6,129 nt of DNA from an uncultured bacterium (GTDB lineage Bacteria; Desulfobacterota; Desulfobulbia; Desulfobulbales; Desulfobulbaceae), in NCBI GenBank assembly GCA_903896915.1, contig CAITZN010000290.1, positions 1-6,129 on the forward strand, in the 5' to 3' direction. Under the pieces are notes generated by a model. It worked only from the letters and a program-made list of their open reading frames with translations. It had not been told where the DNA came from and did not search any database. Below are positions 5,319 to 6,129 of the stretch, one piece after another. Position 1 is the stretch's first letter. Every line of letters begins with the position of its first letter. Position numbers and translations under genes: made by a program.

Positions 5319-6128
5319 CTATTCTGCTTCATCGTCTTCCAGCAAGCTACTCAGTAATTCCTTTTTTTTGATTTTTTCCAGCAAGGTGGTTCGTTTCAGG
5401 TTAAGCAGTCGCGCCGCTTCTTTTTTGTTACCTTTCGTCATCTTGAGCGCTTGGATAATCAACTGAGTTTCAAAATCGTTGACCAATGTGTTGAAGTCGA
5501 TACCACTCTCCGGCCAAAAGTCTTCAGGTACTGGGATTGCTGAAGAGAAAAGCAGTAGTTGTTCTGGCCCGTTGACCTCTCCTAGTTCCTGATGCGATGT
5601 AACTTTTACTGATGGAGCTGGAGCGCTACCGTTACGGAATTTTTCAGGAAGATCATTGTAACAGACCTGGGAATTGCCATGAAGTATGGTCATGTGTTGG
5701 ACAAGATTTTCCAGTTCTCTGACGTTGCCTCGCCAAGAAAAATTGGCCAAGGTCTGCATTGCGGTCGGATGGAATCCTAACAAGGGGTTTTTTTTGTTTT
5801 TTCCGTGAGTTTTTATGAAGTAATCGATGAGGAGCGGGATGTCTTCAATTCGTTCGCGCAGTGGAGGTATAGACACCGGTATGACGCTGAGTCGGTAATA
5901 CAGATCCTCTCGAAACCTGCCTTCATCCACCATCTGTTCCAGGTTGCAATGGGTGGCGGCAATGACCCTAACATCAACTGGAATCGCTTTTAAACCGCCC
6001 ACAGGCTCGAATTCTCTTTCCTGTAATACCCGTAGCAATTTGGCTTGGAGTACCGGTTTCATGTCGCCAATTTCGTCGAGAAAAAGGGAGCCATTGTTTG
6101 CGTATTCTATACGACCTATCTTCGTGCT
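5319..6128 (-). CDS. FleQ/FlrA-like sigma-54-dependent activator, C-terminal part (5' partial)
   Basis: The last 269 residues of a bacterial enhancer-binding protein that uses ATP hydrolysis to open sigma-54 promoters. The frame enters from the right edge, so the N-terminal sensory domain, Walker A and GAFTGA loop are outside the window. Numbering the visible fragment from the edge: Walker B in SLFLDEIGD (14-22); sensor I in VIAATHCN (55-62); arginine-finger region in [13 protein letters not shown] (72-84); sensor II in [10 protein letters not shown] (134-143). A proline- and Ser-rich linker follows, then a Fis-type helix-turn-helix at about 218-256 ([18 protein letters not shown]) and an acidic tail ending EDDEAE. 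The LPEKFR segment before the linker, the RTTLLEK recognition helix and the acidic tail resemble Pseudomonas FleQ and Vibrio FlrA, flagellar master regulators; this rests on remembered family sequences. FlrC/FlbD-type activators remain possible because the N-terminus is unseen. It converges on the fusion gene with five bases between the stops. Confidence 0.9.
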   Translation of the reverse strand, partial: STKIGRIEYANNGSLFLDEIGDMKPVLQAKLLRVLQEREFEPVGGLKAIPVDVRVIAATHCNLEQMVDEGRFREDLYYRLSVIPVSIPPLRERIEDIPLLIDYFIKTHGKNKKNPLLGFHPTAMQTLANFSWRGNVRELENLVQHMTILHGNSQVCYNDLPEKFRNGSAPAPSVKVTSHQELGEVNGPEQLLLFSSAIPVPEDFWPESGIDFNTLVNDFETQLIIQALKMTKGNKKEAARLLNLKRTTLLEKIKKKELLSSLLEDDEAE

Positions 6129-6129
6129 C

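Noticed and set aside
5337..5385. Direct repeat TTCCAGCAAG around a T-rich tract, possible bidirectional terminator
   Set aside because: Both copies encode Leu-Leu-Glu/Lys codons and the T-tracts encode the Lys-rich end of the activator's helix-turn-helix; no stable stem forms there.

Overview
The window is a chemosensory (chemotaxis-type signalling) gene cluster from a Gram-negative bacterium. It carries five genes on the plus strand and, converging on them, one truncated gene for a sigma-54-dependent activator on the minus strand. The gene set suggests a motile Deltaproteobacterium / Desulfobacterota-like organism: a CheA-like kinase with extra domains, CheY, CheX-type phosphatases, and an activator whose C-terminus resembles the flagellar master regulators FleQ/FlrA. 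That taxonomic guess is inference; no rRNA or other marker is present.

Layout. (1) Bases 2-1753: an atypical CheA-like histidine kinase, cut at its 5' end by the window edge. It has an intact HPt domain, a second HPt-like domain that has lost its histidine, a MshEN/GspE-N-like helical module, a shortened dimerisation region and an ATPase domain. It ends where the CheW-like P5 domain should begin. (2) 1754-1904: a gap with a perfect match to a sigma-28 -10 element. (3) 1905-2276: CheY. (4) 2360-2827 and 2875-3333: two tandem CheX-family phosphatases, starting at GTG and TTG. (5) 3334-3537: a 204-base gap with a 7-bp inverted repeat and a weak terminator-like element, but no convincing promoter. 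(6) 3538-5313: a 591-residue fusion of two CheC/CheX-like domains and a receiver domain that has lost its phosphoacceptor aspartate. (7) 5319-6128, minus strand: the C-terminal part of a FleQ/FlrA-like sigma-54 activator, cut by the right edge. Only five bases separate it from the converging fusion gene.

How the genes may work together (inference). The CheA-like protein would phosphorylate CheY Asp56, and the CheX proteins would remove the phosphate. There are four phosphatase-type ExxN motifs (two CheX proteins plus two in the fusion) against one intact HPt and one intact receiver, so the module looks built for rapid or multi-input signal removal. No CheW, CheR, CheB or receptor gene is in view. 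Because the kinase lacks P5, it probably does not join a standard receptor array. The MshEN-like module in the kinase and the FleQ-like neighbour both come from families known to bind cyclic-di-GMP, which makes a second-messenger link worth testing. No tRNA, rRNA, CRISPR or mobile element was seen.
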